Below are positions 26,282-35,530 of a DNA stretch of 64,000 nucleotides, piece after piece. Position 1 is the stretch's first letter. Each line of letters starts with the position of its first letter. The notes beneath the pieces are model-generated. The model saw only the letters and a program-made list of their open reading frames with translations, searched no databases and was not told the origin of the DNA. The stretch lies in NCBI RefSeq assembly GCF_022695595.1, contig NZ_CP074380.1, forward strand, positions 2,473,501 through 2,537,500, given 5' to 3'. The DNA is from Streptomyces sp. MST-110588 (lineage in GTDB: Bacteria > Actinomycetota > Actinomycetes > Streptomycetales > Streptomycetaceae). The translations under genes were made by a program, and so were the position numbers.

Positions 26282-26431
26282 TGTTCGCTTTTCTCGCCAG
26301 AATTACCGCCGCGAAGCGGGACAGTGCGGGGCATGTCCCCGCGCCCGTGTTCCCTTCCCGTTCCCCTATCTGTTGTGCACCGCTGTTCCGCGGCCGGGGC
26401 GCGGGATCGCATCCGGTGCGCCGGAGCGCGG

Positions 26432-27169
26432 TCAGGGTGCGGGCCACTCCCCCGTGAGAGCGCTGTCCGCCTCGCCGTCGACGACCTGCCGGGCCACGTC
26501 CGGCAGCGGCAGCCCACGGCTACGCGCGTACGAGCACAAGGCGGTGAACGCCTCGTCCGTCGAGATCCGCCGGCGCTCGGCGAGGATGCCCTTGGCCTGC
26601 TCGATGACGATGCGGGAGGCGAGATCGGTACGGAGCCGGGTCCGTTCGGCGCGGCTCCGTTCCAGGCTGTGCTGCTGGAGCACGATCAGCGCGGCCATAT
26701 CGGCCAGCGCCCGGGCGAGTTCGGTGGCCTCGGCACCGAGCGGGACGGCCCGGTCCGAGTAGAGGCTCAGGGCACCGACGGTGATCTCGTGCCGCCGCAG
26801 CGGTACGGCGTGCGCCATGACGAAGCCGGCTCCCCTGGCCCGTACGGTGAAACGGGGCCAGCGGGCCGCGGTGTCCGTAGCCCGCAGGTCGATGTCGGTC
26901 ATGGCCCGGCCGGAGAGACAGCAGTCCACGCCGGGGCTCTGGGCGCTCTCCTGCACGAACAGTTCCAGCCGCCGGGTGACATCGTCGGAGGCGGTGACGG
27001 TCCCGCACTTCCCGTTGGCGTCCAGGAGCAGGAAACCGGCCGAGGTGACGTGCAGCATGTGGATGGAGCGGACGGAGAGCCGCTGGAGGAAGGCGGCGAG
27101 GTCGAAGTCCTCCAGCGGCCCGCCCGCCGCTCGTGTGAAGACCTCGCCCCGTTGTCGGTGTCGGGCCAT
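26432..27169 (-). CDS. GAF and ANTAR domain protein (RNA-binding antiterminator)
   Basis: A 245-residue protein. An N-terminal GAF domain (LAAFLQRLSVRSIHMLHVTSA ... GALSLYSDRAVPLG) is followed by an ANTAR domain at the C-terminus (ASRIVIEQAKGILAERRRIS, DEAFTALCSYARSRG). ANTAR proteins bind paired hexaloop RNA stems and block terminators; the GAF part senses a ligand. The start at ATG 27169 has GAGGGG nine bases upstream; ATG 27178 is the alternative. No operon partner is present. Confidence 0.9.
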   Translation of the reverse strand: MARHRQRGEVFTRAAGGPLEDFDLAAFLQRLSVRSIHMLHVTSAGFLLLDANGKCGTVTASDDVTRRLELFVQESAQSPGVDCCLSGRAMTDIDLRATDTAARWPRFTVRARGAGFVMAHAVPLRRHEITVGALSLYSDRAVPLGAEATELARALADMAALIVLQQHSLERSRAERTRLRTDLASRIVIEQAKGILAERRRISTDEAFTALCSYARSRGLPLPDVARQVVDGEADSALTGEWPAP

Positions 27170-27310
27170 TGCGATCATCCCCTCAAGCCCCCAAGTCCCC
27201 AAGCGCGTTCGCGGGGCCGGACTCAGCCTCTTTTCCGTCGCCAACGCCTGGCTACCATGCCCGTGCGGTGCCGCCAAGGGGGGGCAGCAGTGCCTCAACC
27301 CCGTACGGAG

Positions 27311-27370
27311 GCGTGTCAAGCCCGGACCGCGGTGCGTCAAACCCGTACGGCGTGTCAAGCCCGGACCGCG
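27311..27370. repeat. 21-bp direct repeats between crcB and the ANTAR gene
   Basis: The 21-bp sequence beginning GCGTGTCAAGCCCGG occurs perfectly at 27311-27331 and 27350-27370. A related degenerate copy (GTGCGTCAAACCCGTACG) lies between them. Noncoding, directly downstream of the crcB pair. Function unknown. Confidence 0.6.
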
Positions 27371-27375
27371 CCCTT

Positions 27376-27750
27376 TCAGCCCCAGAGCGCCCGTGCCAGC
27401 GCGGCACCGATGAACACCGCGCCCAGACCCCCCGTCACACTGGCCACAACGTTGGCCACGGCCTGGCCGCGCGCTCCGCCCTCGGCCATCCGCAGCGTCT
27501 CGTAGGAGAAGGTGGAGTACGTCGTCAGCGCACCGCACAGGCCCGTGCCCAGGAGCAGCAGGGCGTGGGAGGACGCGGCACCGGCCGTCACCGCGCCGGT
27601 GACCAGCCCCAGGACGAGACAGCCGGCCACGTTGGCGGTGAAGGTCCCCCAGGGGAAGACGGTGTGGTGGCGCGACTGCACGAAGCGGTCGGTCAGGAAG
27701 CGCAGCGGCGCGCCGACCACGGCCCCGGCCACCACCAGCAGCCAGTTCAC
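27376..27750 (-). CDS. crcB: Fluoride efflux protein CrcB (Fluc), copy 1
   Basis: A 124-residue four-helix membrane protein of normal family length. The start is GTG 27750 (MNWLLVVAGAVVGAPLRF), overlapping the stop of copy 2 as GTGA. Fluc hallmarks are visible: GTFTANVAGCLVLGL and GLCGALTTYSTFSYET. Fluc channels are dual-topology dimers; two adjacent genes in actinobacteria usually form a heterodimer. Its role is export of cytoplasmic fluoride. Confidence 0.92.
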   Translation of the reverse strand: MNWLLVVAGAVVGAPLRFLTDRFVQSRHHTVFPWGTFTANVAGCLVLGLVTGAVTAGAASSHALLLLGTGLCGALTTYSTFSYETLRMAEGGARGQAVANVVASVTGGLGAVFIGAALARALWG

Positions 27751-28364
27751 CGGCACCCCTGTCCCTCGGCGGCCCGGGGCTCCTTCTCCCCGGGCCGGTG
27801 CTCCTTCTCCCCGGCCCGGTGTCCCCTTTCCCCGGGCCGGGGCGCCCCCTCCGCCCGTTGCGCCTGCCACCGGCCGGGCGGCAGCAGGCGCCGGGTGAGG
27901 GCCGAGGCGCACCACACCGCGGCCAGCGCGGCGAGCGGGGTCGCCACCAGGCAGGCCAGGCCCGGGGCCGCGCGGGGCAGCTCCAGCAGATGCCGGACGT
28001 CCAGGGCGTACGTCGAGAAGGTGGTGAAGCCGCCGAGGACTCCGGTGCCCAGGAAAGGGCGCGCCAGCCGGTGCGCCGGCCCGCGCTCGGTGACCAGCAC
28101 CATCAGGGCGCCCATGAGGGCGCAGCCGATGACGTTGACCGCCAGGGTGGTCCAGGGGAAGCCGTCGGTGGCCTGGGGCCAGATCAGGGAGGCCGCGTAG
28201 CGGGCGGCGGCGCCGATGCCGCCGCCGGCCGAGACGGCGGCGATCACCGCTCCCTGGCCGTGCCACGGCGGCGGCTGCCGGCGGGCGGGCACCGCGGCGT
28301 CGCCGGGCGCGCCGACGCGTTCTTCGACGCCGGGCGCGGAAGCTCCTGTGGGCATGTGGGGCAT
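27747..28364 (-). CDS. crcB: Fluoride efflux protein CrcB (Fluc), copy 2 with long charged tails
   Basis: A 205-residue protein; the chosen ATG (28364) has AGGAG upstream. The core contains WTTLAVNVIGCALMGAL and GVLGGFTTFSTYALDV. Compared with the 120-130 residues usual for the family, it has about 40 extra N-terminal residues and a roughly 45-residue charged C-terminal tail (GERGHRAGEKEHRPGEKEPR). The tail arises from a GC-rich repeat (27775-27850). It is co-translated with copy 1 and is the presumed second half of a heterodimeric channel. Confidence 0.88.
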   Translation of the reverse strand: MPHMPTGASAPGVEERVGAPGDAAVPARRQPPPWHGQGAVIAAVSAGGGIGAAARYAASLIWPQATDGFPWTTLAVNVIGCALMGALMVLVTERGPAHRLARPFLGTGVLGGFTTFSTYALDVRHLLELPRAAPGLACLVATPLAALAAVWCASALTRRLLPPGRWQAQRAEGAPRPGERGHRAGEKEHRPGEKEPRAAEGQGCR

Positions 28365-28518
28365 ACGTCTCCTACTCGCGCGGGCACGCGGCACGTCCGC
28401 TCTCGCAAGCAGGGACCGTTGGCGGCCACGGCACCGCGGTTCGGGGACGGCGGGCCCCACCGCCGTACGGCGGCCTCAATGGCCACCGCATCCCCCAGGC
28501 TAACCCGGAGGATTTCAT

Positions 28519-28548
28519 TTGACACCCGCAAACATGGGATGTTCCCAT
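28519..28548 (+). promoter_or_regulatory. Promoter/operator of the GntR-MFS operon
   Basis: TTGACA (28519-28524) as a -35 element, followed by the perfect palindrome ATGGGA-TGT-TCCCAT (28534-28548). The palindrome sits between -35 and the start site, about 43 bp before the GntR ATG. This is a good position for repression by the downstream regulator. Confidence 0.6.
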
Positions 28549-28590
28549 CACCGGCGGAATCAGCGGAATCACCGAGGAGGACGGCGACCG

Positions 28591-29400
28591 ATGCCGCTGC
28601 ACAGCACCACCCGTACGAGTCTTGTGGACCTGGTCATCGAGCAGATGGAACGGCTGATCGCCGAAGGCGAGTGGCCGGTCGGGACGAAGATCCCCGCCGA
28701 GCCGCTGCTCGTGGAACAGCTCGGCGTCGGCCGCAACACCGTCCGCGAGGCCGTACGCGCCCTGGTGCACACCGGGATGCTGGAACCCCGCCAGGGGGAC
28801 GGCACCTACGTGCGCGCCGGCAGCGGCTTCGGCGCCGCCGTGCAGCGCAGACTGCGCCGGGCGGCACAACTGGAGGCGTACGAGGTCCGGGCCTCCCTGG
28901 AACGCGATGCCGCCCGCTATGCCGCGCAGCGCCGTACGGAAGAGGACCTGCGGGCGCTGCGAGCGGCGCTGGAGGACCGCGGGCACGCGTGGAGGAGCGG
29001 CGAGGTGAACGCGTTCATCGACGCGGACATGGCCTTCCACCGCACCGTCGCCGCCGCGGCGCACAACAGCGTCCTGGCCGAGCTGTACGAACACCTCGGT
29101 GACGCGCTGCGGACCACCCTCCAGGCGGTCGTCGGCTCTCCCGTACCCGATTCCGTACGCCATCAATGCGACGCGCACCGCGCCCTGGTCGACGCCATCG
29201 AGGCCCGGGACGCCGACGGGGCGGAGCGGATCGCGCTGGCGCACCTCGCCGAGGGGATGGCGGCGCTGCGCGCGTCGTGCCCGCCTTCCGGAGGCGACGC
29301 GCCGGCGGACGACCTGACCGCGGATGCCGCGCCGGCCGGTGCCGCGGCGACCGCCGACGCCCGCCCCGGCCCAGGAAGCTCAGGAGCACTCCATGCGTGA
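28591..29400 (+). CDS. FadR-type GntR-family transcriptional regulator
   Basis: A 269-residue protein from ATG 28591 with GAGGAGG upstream. The winged helix is at residues 10-70 (LIAEGEWPVGTKIPAEPLLVEQ, GRNTVREAVRALVHTGML). A helical FCD-type ligand domain follows (EAYEVRASLERDAARYAA, DADMAFHRTVAAAAHNSVL, HRALVDAIEARDADGA). FCD domains bind metal-coordinated carboxylates. The stop overlaps the start of the MFS gene, so it probably controls that carrier. The C-terminal 45 residues are Ala/Pro/Gly-rich low complexity. Confidence 0.9.
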   Translation: MPLHSTTRTSLVDLVIEQMERLIAEGEWPVGTKIPAEPLLVEQLGVGRNTVREAVRALVHTGMLEPRQGDGTYVRAGSGFGAAVQRRLRRAAQLEAYEVRASLERDAARYAAQRRTEEDLRALRAALEDRGHAWRSGEVNAFIDADMAFHRTVAAAAHNSVLAELYEHLGDALRTTLQAVVGSPVPDSVRHQCDAHRALVDAIEARDADGAERIALAHLAEGMAALRASCPPSGGDAPADDLTADAAPAGAAATADARPGPGSSGALHA

Positions 29401-30813
29401 TGACGCCCCGGCCGCCACGGAGCGGACCCCGGCGGGTACGGAAGAGACCCCGGCCGCCGGGGAACAGACCCTGGCCGCCGCCGGACAGGCCCCTGCCGGA
29501 GCGCGGGCCGAAGGCGGCGCCCGGAACGGCGTCACCGGCCGTCGCGCCCTCGTCCTCGGCCTCGGCGTCGTCCTCCTCGCGCTGAACCTGCGGCCCGCGC
29601 TCGTCGCCGTCTCCCCGCTCGCCGACACCATCCGCGACGACAGCGGGATGTCGGCCGCCGCCACCAGCCTGCTCACCGCGCTCCCTCTGCTGTGCTTCGG
29701 GCTGCTGGCCCCCGTCGCGCCGCGGCTGGGCCGCCGCCTGGGGACCGAGCGCTCCCTGTTGGGCACCATGGCGCTGATCTGCGCGGGTACCGCGCTGCGC
29801 CTGCTCCACCCGGTGGCCGCGCTGTTCGCCGGCACGGTCGTGATCGGCGCCGGCATAGCCGTCGCCAACGTCCTGCTGCCCGGCCTGATCAAGCGCGACT
29901 TCCCGGCGAAGGCCGGGCTGATGACCGGCCTGTACTCGATGTCGCTGTTCGGCGGCGCCGCGCTCGCCGCCGGTGTGACCGTGCCCGTACAGCAGGCGGC
30001 CGGGCTGAGCTGGCAGGCCACGCTGGCCTGCTGGGGGTCCCTGGCGGTCCTGGCGCTGGTGGTGTGGCTGCCGCAGACCCGCTCCCGTACGAGGACGGGT
30101 GAAGCCGGTGAGGTCGGTAAGGCCGGTGAGACCGGTGCGGCGGGTGAGACCGGTGCGTCCGGCGGGACCGGTGCAGCCGGTTCCGGCACCGCGCGGCAGG
30201 CGGCCTCTCCCGTACGCGGCCTGTGGCGCTCCCCGCTGGCCTGGCAGGTCACCGGCTACATGGGCCTGCAGTCGCTCAGCTACTACGCGGCGGCGGCCTG
30301 GCTGCCCACCCTGCTCCAGGACGCCGGGATGAGCGCGGGAGACGCGGGCTGGATGCTCTCCTTCTCCTCCCTCCTGGGCATCACGGGCTCCTTCCTGGCC
30401 CCGGTCGCCGTGGGCGGAAAGCTGCGCGCGGGGTGCTGGCCGCGCTCGGCGCGCTGCTGTGCGCGCTGGGCTTCGCCGGGCTGCTGCTGGCGCCGGCCGG
30501 CGGCGCGTACCTGTGGATGACGCTGCTCGGCCTCGGCCAGGGCGCCGCCATCAGCCTCGCCCTGCTGTTCATCGTCCAGCGCGCGCCCGACGCCCGGCAC
30601 ACCGCCCAGCTCTCCGGCATGGCCCAGTGCTTCGGTTACGTCCTGGCCGCCACCGGCCCGGCCGTACTGGGCACCGTCCACGACGCCTCGGGCGGCTGGA
30701 CGGTCCCGCTGACCGTTTTGCTGGTCCTGCTGGTCCCCCAGGTCGCGCTCGGCTTCGGCGCGGCCCGCGACCGGCATGTGGCGGCAACCGCCGCCTGCGC
30801 CCCGCCCGGCTAG
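29393..30813 (+). CDS. MFS transporter, CynX/NimT family, apparent frameshift
   Basis: Starts at ATG 29393 with AGGAG seven bases upstream, overlapping the GntR gene. It carries cyanate/nitroimidazole-transporter features: ALNLRPALVAVSPLADTIRDD, LLPGLIKRDFPAKAGLMTGLYSM. A long Gly/Thr/Glu/Ala repeat loop lies between the two six-helix halves. The frame breaks in GCGCGCGGGG near 30424-30432: one base restored gives RGVLAALGALLCALGFAGLL and runs on to a stop at 30813, completing about 473 residues. As sequenced the protein would stop at 30520, losing the last helices. The substrate is unknown. Confidence 0.8.
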
Positions 30814-30861
30814 GCGACTGCCTGGGCATACTGGGCGACGCACCCGTTCGTAGGAGTCGCC

Positions 30862-31959
30862 GTGTCGATGATCAGCAATCTCCGCAAGGCGGTCCGGCTG
30901 CCGCAGCAGCGCAGCCGGGGTGTCGACCTCAGCCACCCGGCGCGCTCGCCGCTGGGCACCGCGGTGGTCAACTGCGCGGTGTACGTGGACGGCGTACGGC
31001 AGGAGGGCGACCACCCGGCGCAGGACGCGATCCGCCGCGTACGGGAGAGCGGCAGCGGCTTCGTGTGGATCGGGCTGCACGAGCCGTCGGAGAAGGAGTT
31101 CGCCGGCGTCGTCGAACTGTTCGGCCTGCACCCGCTCGCCGTCGAGGACGCCGTCCACGCCCACCAGCGGCCGAAACTGGAGCGCTACGACGGCTCGCTG
31201 TTCACCGTCTTCAAGACCGTCCGCTACGTCGAACACGACCGGCTCACCGACACCAGCGAGGTCGTGGAGACCGGCGAGATCATGGTGTTCACCGGCGCCG
31301 ACTTCGTGATCACGGTCCGGCACGGCGGGCACGGCTCCCTGGGCCCGCTGCGCGAACACCTGGAGTCCGTACCGGAACAGCTCGCCATGGGGCCGTCGGC
31401 CGTGCTGCACGCCATCGCCGACCTGGTCGTGGACGACTATCTGGACGTGGCCGCCGCCGTCCAGGACGACATCGACGACGTCGAGAGCGAGGTCTTCTCC
31501 GACGGCGGGCGCGGGCGGGCCGGCGCCGGACGGATCTACCAGCTCAAGCGCGAACTCCTCGAACTGCGGCGCGCGGTGGCCCCGCTGGACCGCCCCCTGC
31601 AGGCCCTGTCCACCCAGCCCATGGCCCTGGTGGACCCGCACATCCAGACCTATTTCCGGGACGTCGCCGACCACCTGGCCCGCGTCACCGAGCAGATCAC
31701 CGCCTTCGACGACCTGCTGAACTCGATACTCCAGGCCCACCTCGCACAGGTCACCGTGGCCCAGAACGAGGACATGCGCCGTATCAGCGCCTGGGTCGCG
31801 ATCCTGGCCGTACCGACGATGGCGTGCGGCGTGTACGGCATGAACTTCGACCACATGCCCGAGAAGCACTGGACCTACGGCTACCCGCTGCTGATGCTCC
31901 TGGTCGCCGTCATCTGCGTACTCATCCACCGCGGCTTCAAGCGCAACGGCTGGCTGTAA
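30862..31959 (+). CDS. corA: CorA-family magnesium/cobalt transporter
   Basis: A 365-residue protein from GTG 30862, with AGGAG five bases before. A large cytoplasmic N-domain ([32 protein letters not shown]) leads to a long helix and two C-terminal membrane segments. The ion-selectivity motif [10 protein letters not shown] (GMN) follows the first of them, and the protein ends with a basic tail. It is a pentameric divalent-cation channel. Probably monocistronic. Confidence 0.92.
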   Translation: MSMISNLRKAVRLPQQRSRGVDLSHPARSPLGTAVVNCAVYVDGVRQEGDHPAQDAIRRVRESGSGFVWIGLHEPSEKEFAGVVELFGLHPLAVEDAVHAHQRPKLERYDGSLFTVFKTVRYVEHDRLTDTSEVVETGEIMVFTGADFVITVRHGGHGSLGPLREHLESVPEQLAMGPSAVLHAIADLVVDDYLDVAAAVQDDIDDVESEVFSDGGRGRAGAGRIYQLKRELLELRRAVAPLDRPLQALSTQPMALVDPHIQTYFRDVADHLARVTEQITAFDDLLNSILQAHLAQVTVAQNEDMRRISAWVAILAVPTMACGVYGMNFDHMPEKHWTYGYPLLMLLVAVICVLIHRGFKRNGWL

Positions 31960-31975
31960 CGCGCCGGCGCGCTGC

Positions 31976-32085
31976 GCCCCTCCCTTCGCCTCCCTTCACC
32001 CCTTTCTTCGCCTCTCCCTTCGGCCCCTCCCCTTCACCCTTTCGCCTTCTCTTCTCTCTTCGTCTCTCCTGCCCCTGGTCACGCA
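31976..32085 (+). other. Polypyrimidine tract (about 110 nt) before the copA promoter
   Basis: Between corA and copA the plus strand is almost entirely C and T (runs such as CCCTCCCTTCGCCTCCCTTC), with only scattered other bases. No gene or terminator stem is evident. Mirror-like homopurine/homopyrimidine DNA can form triplexes; whether it does so here is unknown. Confidence 0.6.
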
Positions 32086-32109
32086 CTGCCTCGCGACGGG
32101 TGGCATGGA

Positions 32110-32124
32110 TACCCCTGGGGGGTA
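32110..32124 (+). promoter_or_regulatory. CsoR-type copper operator
   Basis: TACCCCTGGGGGGTA with flanking GA/TAC, a close match to the CsoR operator type (TACCC-C-GGGGGTA). It is 127 bp before the copA start. The CsoR repressor gene itself is not in this window. Confidence 0.8.
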
Positions 32125-32251
32125 TACAGTTCCCTACATGGACGACGCCAGGAGCGGCAGTCGGGCCGGCCACGCCTCGCATTCAGCCCCGTCCGTGTCC
32201 CCGTTCCGTATCCACGCCCGTACACCCTCAGCACACGAAGGAGCAGCAGCG

Positions 32252-34612
32252 ATGACCACCACGATCGACGGCAACCGGGTGGAGCTGGAGATCGGCGGGA
32301 TGACCTGCGCCTCCTGCGCGGCCCGTATCGAGAAGAAGCTCAACCGGATGGAAGGCGTGACGGCCACCGTCAACTACGCCACCGAGAAGGCGAAGGTCGA
32401 ATGGGAGGAGGAGGCCGGGATCGGCGTCGAGGACCTGATCGCCACGGTCGAGAAGACCGGCTACACCGCCGCCGTCCCCACTCCGCCGCCCCCTCCCGAC
32501 CCGGCCACGGGCGCGGGCGCTTCCGCCGGCACCGGCACGGACGCCGAGGCGGGGACGGGGGCGGGTACGGACGCGAGTGCAGGCGGGCGTCCGGAATCGG
32601 ATGTACGCACCCCCGGGCAGCCCGACGCCCTCGCCGCGCTCCGGCAGCGGCTGCTCGTCTCCCTGGCCCTGTCCGTCCCCGTCGTCCTGATGGCGATGGT
32701 CCCGGCACTCCAGTTCACCAACTGGCAGTGGCTGTCCCTGACCCTGGCCGCGCCGGTCGTCGCGTACGCCGCCTGGCCGTTCCACAAGGCCGCATGGACC
32801 AACCTGCGGCACGGCGCCGCCACGATGGACACGCTCATCTCGCTGGGCACCCTCGCCGCGTTCGGCTGGTCGCTGTGGGCCCTGTTCTTCGGTGACGCCG
32901 GCATGCCGGGCATGCGGCACCCCTTCGAGCTGACGATCGCCCGCAGCGACGGCAGCGGGAACATCTACCTGGAGGCGGCGGCCGGCGTCACCACGTTCAT
33001 CCTGGCCGGGCGGTACTTCGAGACCCGTTCGAAGCGGAAGGCGGGCGCCGCGCTGCGGGCGCTGCTGGAGCTGGGCGCGAAAGACGTGGCGGTGCTGCGG
33101 GACGGCCGCGAAGTGCGGGTGCCCACCAGCCGGCTGGCGGTCGGTGACCGCTTCGTCGTACGGCCCGGGGAGAAGATCGCCACCGACGGCACGGTCCTGG
33201 AGGGCACCTCCGCCGTGGACGCGTCCATGCTGACCGGCGAGTCCGTTCCGGTCGAGGTGGTTCCCGGCGACCCGGTCACCGGCGCCACCGTCAACGCGGG
33301 CGGGAGGATCGTCGTCGAGGCCACCCGGATCGGCGCGGACACCCAGCTCGCCCGGATGGCCAAGCTGGTGGAGGACGCGCAGAACGGCAAGGCCGCGGCC
33401 CAGCGCCTGGCGGACCGTATCTCCGCCGTCTTCGTCCCGGTCGTCATCGCGCTCGCCGTCGCCACACTCGGCTACTGGCTCGCCAGCGGTGAGGGCCCGG
33501 TCGCCGCCTTCACCGCGGCGGTCGCCGTCCTGATCATCGCCTGCCCGTGCGCCCTGGGGCTGGCCACGCCCACCGCCCTGATGGTCGGTACGGGCCGCGG
33601 CGCCCAGCTCGGCATCCTCATCAAGGGGCCCGAGGTCCTGGAGTCCACCCGCGGTGTCGACACCATCGTCCTGGACAAGACCGGCACCGTCACCACCGGC
33701 GTGATGACCCTCACCGGCGTCCACCTGGCGGAGGGCGTGTCGACGGACGAGGCGCTGCGCCTGGCGGGCGCCCTGGAACACTCCTCCGAGCACCCCATCG
33801 CCCGCGCCATCGCCACCGCCGCCACCGAGCGTACGGGCACCCTGCCCACCCCCGAGGACTTCGCGAACGTCCCCGGCCTGGGCGTCCAGGGTGTCGTCGA
33901 GGGGCACGCCGTACTGGTCGGCCGCGAGAAGCTGCTCGCCGACTGGAGCCAGCCGCTGCCGCCCGAGCTGTCGCAAGCCAAGGCCGACGCCGAGTCCCAG
34001 GGCCGTACGGCCGTCACCGTGGGCTGGGACGGCGCGGCGCGGGCCGTACTGGTCGTCTCGGACGCCGTGAAGCCCACCAGCGCCGAGGCCGTGCGCCGGT
34101 TCCGGGCGCTGGGCCTGACCCCGGTCCTGTTGACCGGTGACAACAAGGCCGTCGCCGAGTCGGTCGCCTCGGAGGTCGGCATCGACCAGGTCATCGCCGA
34201 GGTGATGCCCGAGGACAAGGTGTCGGTCGTGAAGTCCCTCCAGGCCGAGGGCCGCTCGGTGGCGATGGTCGGCGACGGCGTCAACGACGCCGCCGCACTG
34301 GCCCAGGCCGACCTGGGCCTGGCGATGGGCACCGGCACCGACGCCGCCATAGAGGCCGGCGACCTCACCCTCGTACGAGGTGACCTGCGCGCCGCCGCGG
34401 ACGCCATCCGCCTCTCCCGCAAGACCCTGGGCACGATCAAGACCAACCTGTTCTGGGCCTTCGGCTACAACGTCGCCGCCCTGCCGCTCGCCGCGGCCGG
34501 CATGCTCAACCCGATGATCGCCGGCGCCGCGATGGCCTTCTCCTCGGTCTTCGTCGTCGGCAACAGCCTCCGCCTGCGCCGCTTCACCCCACTCACCACC
34601 CAGCCCGCCTGA
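32252..34612 (+). CDS. copA: Copper-translocating P-type ATPase
   Basis: A 786-residue P1B-ATPase from ATG 32252, with AAGGAG eight bases before it. One N-terminal heavy-metal domain has [11 protein letters not shown] (Cys19, Cys22), then a Pro/Gly/Ala/Thr linker. The TGES actuator motif appears as MLTGESVP, the membrane metal site as IIACPCALG, and the phosphorylation site as [11 protein letters not shown] appears in SSEHPIARA and the hinge in [11 protein letters not shown]. All catalytic motifs are intact. It exports Cu(I). No copZ chaperone gene is adjacent, unlike many Streptomyces cop operons. Confidence 0.95.
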   Translation: MTTTIDGNRVELEIGGMTCASCAARIEKKLNRMEGVTATVNYATEKAKVEWEEEAGIGVEDLIATVEKTGYTAAVPTPPPPPDPATGAGASAGTGTDAEAGTGAGTDASAGGRPESDVRTPGQPDALAALRQRLLVSLALSVPVVLMAMVPALQFTNWQWLSLTLAAPVVAYAAWPFHKAAWTNLRHGAATMDTLISLGTLAAFGWSLWALFFGDAGMPGMRHPFELTIARSDGSGNIYLEAAAGVTTFILAGRYFETRSKRKAGAALRALLELGAKDVAVLRDGREVRVPTSRLAVGDRFVVRPGEKIATDGTVLEGTSAVDASMLTGESVPVEVVPGDPVTGATVNAGGRIVVEATRIGADTQLARMAKLVEDAQNGKAAAQRLADRISAVFVPVVIALAVATLGYWLASGEGPVAAFTAAVAVLIIACPCALGLATPTALMVGTGRGAQLGILIKGPEVLESTRGVDTIVLDKTGTVTTGVMTLTGVHLAEGVSTDEALRLAGALEHSSEHPIARAIATAATERTGTLPTPEDFANVPGLGVQGVVEGHAVLVGREKLLADWSQPLPPELSQAKADAESQGRTAVTVGWDGAARAVLVVSDAVKPTSAEAVRRFRALGLTPVLLTGDNKAVAESVASEVGIDQVIAEVMPEDKVSVVKSLQAEGRSVAMVGDGVNDAAALAQADLGLAMGTGTDAAIEAGDLTLVRGDLRAAADAIRLSRKTLGTIKTNLFWAFGYNVAALPLAAAGMLNPMIAGAAMAFSSVFVVGNSLRLRRFTPLTTQPA

Positions 34613-34642
34613 TCCCCGGCATCCAACAGCACCTCCCGACAA

Positions 34643-34672
34643 CGGGCCCCGACTCCTCCTGGTCGGGGCCCG
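34643..34672 (+). terminator. copA terminator
   Basis: CGGGCCCCGAC (34643-34653) pairs perfectly with GTCGGGGCCCG (34662-34672) around an 8-base loop, 30 bp after the copA stop. Confidence 0.85.
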
Positions 34673-34867
34673 CCGTCATGGGCAGGGCTCAAAAAACCGG
34701 GGGTCATGGGGGCACGGAGCCATGCGCCCCCGTGCCCCCGTGCCCTCATGACGTTGCGATCGTTGCGGTCCCCGCCCGGCCCGGGTTCATTCGATCCGGG
34801 CCGGGCCGAAGTCCGCCCGCCGAACAGCTCGTCCGTCCGCCGAACAGCCGATCCGCCCATCCGCCGA

Positions 34868-35353
34868 TCAGCTCGACATGGCGGCGAACATGCCGGGCTC
34901 GTAGGAACCTCCCCGCTGGTGCACGATCACGGCGAGCCGGTTGGCCGCGTTGATCAGGGCGACCTGGGCGACCAACGCGGCGATCTGGTCGTCGTCGTAG
35001 TGCTTGCGCACCTGGGCCCAGGTCTCGTCGGACACGCCGAGGTGGGCGTCGGCGAGCCGGGTGCCCTCCTCGGCGAGCGCCAGCGCGGCCTGCTCGGCCT
35101 CGGTGAACACGGTGGACTCGCGCCAGGCGGCGACCAGGTGGAGCCGCAGCGCGGTCTCACCGGCGGCAGCGGCCTCCTTGGTGTGGAAGTCGATGCACCA
35201 GCCGCAGCCGTTGATCTGGCTGACGCGCAGCGACACCAGCTCCTGCGTGGAGGACGGCAGCGACGACTGCTGGATCAGCATGCCCGCGTTGGCGAACCGC
35301 TTGGCGAACTTGGTGGCGAACTCGTTCTCGAACATGTTGAATCGGGCGTTCAT
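34868..35353 (-). CDS. Carboxymuconolactone decarboxylase / AhpD-like protein
   Basis: A 161-residue protein. ATG 35353 is chosen because it leaves the promoter region free. The AhpD redox motif is visible: VSLRVSQINGCGWCIDFHTKEA, with the CxxC and the following His. Such proteins act as peroxidase-like or hydroperoxide-responsive enzymes. In established ECF41 biology this class is a typical target of the neighbouring sigma factor, and here it is divergent from an ECF41 sigma gene. Confidence 0.9.
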   Translation of the reverse strand: MNARFNMFENEFATKFAKRFANAGMLIQQSSLPSSTQELVSLRVSQINGCGWCIDFHTKEAAAAGETALRLHLVAAWRESTVFTEAEQAALALAEEGTRLADAHLGVSDETWAQVRKHYDDDQIAALVAQVALINAANRLAVIVHQRGGSYEPGMFAAMSS

Positions 35354-35398
35354 GACCTCGTCCTCACTTGTGGTGGTGCACTGACTGAACGAACACCA

Positions 35399-35425
35399 GA
35401 TGCCGCCCACCCGCTCCGTGTGACG
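35399..35425 (-). promoter_or_regulatory. Degenerate ECF41-type promoter for the AhpD-like gene
   Basis: Minus strand CGTCACA (35425-35419), 16 bases, CATC (35402-35399). It differs by one base in each element from the ECF41 consensus TGTCACA-N16-CGTC and lies 46 bp before the start codon. Confidence 0.5.
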
Positions 35426-35459
35426 GGACTGCGATGTGACGTGCGCCACCGCTCGCCGG

Positions 35460-35486
35460 TGTCACAAAGCCGCGCGGACCGGCGTC
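35460..35486 (+). promoter_or_regulatory. ECF41 sigma-factor promoter
   Basis: TGTCACA (35460-35466), exactly 16 bases, CGTC (35483-35486). This matches the published ECF41 promoter motif as I recall it (TGTCACA-N16-CGTC) and lies 44 bp upstream of the ECF41 gene start, indicating autoregulation. Confidence 0.75.
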
Positions 35487-35530
35487 TTGTGCGCGTGACA
35501 CCGTCGAGAGAGAACACGCAGGAGCAGCCG

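Noticed and set aside
28365..28520. Possible fluoride riboswitch upstream of the crcB pair
   Set aside because: A GGGGGATGCGGTGG segment recalls the 5' part of the aptamer, but the expected 3' strand and pseudoknot pairing near the start codon are not visible.
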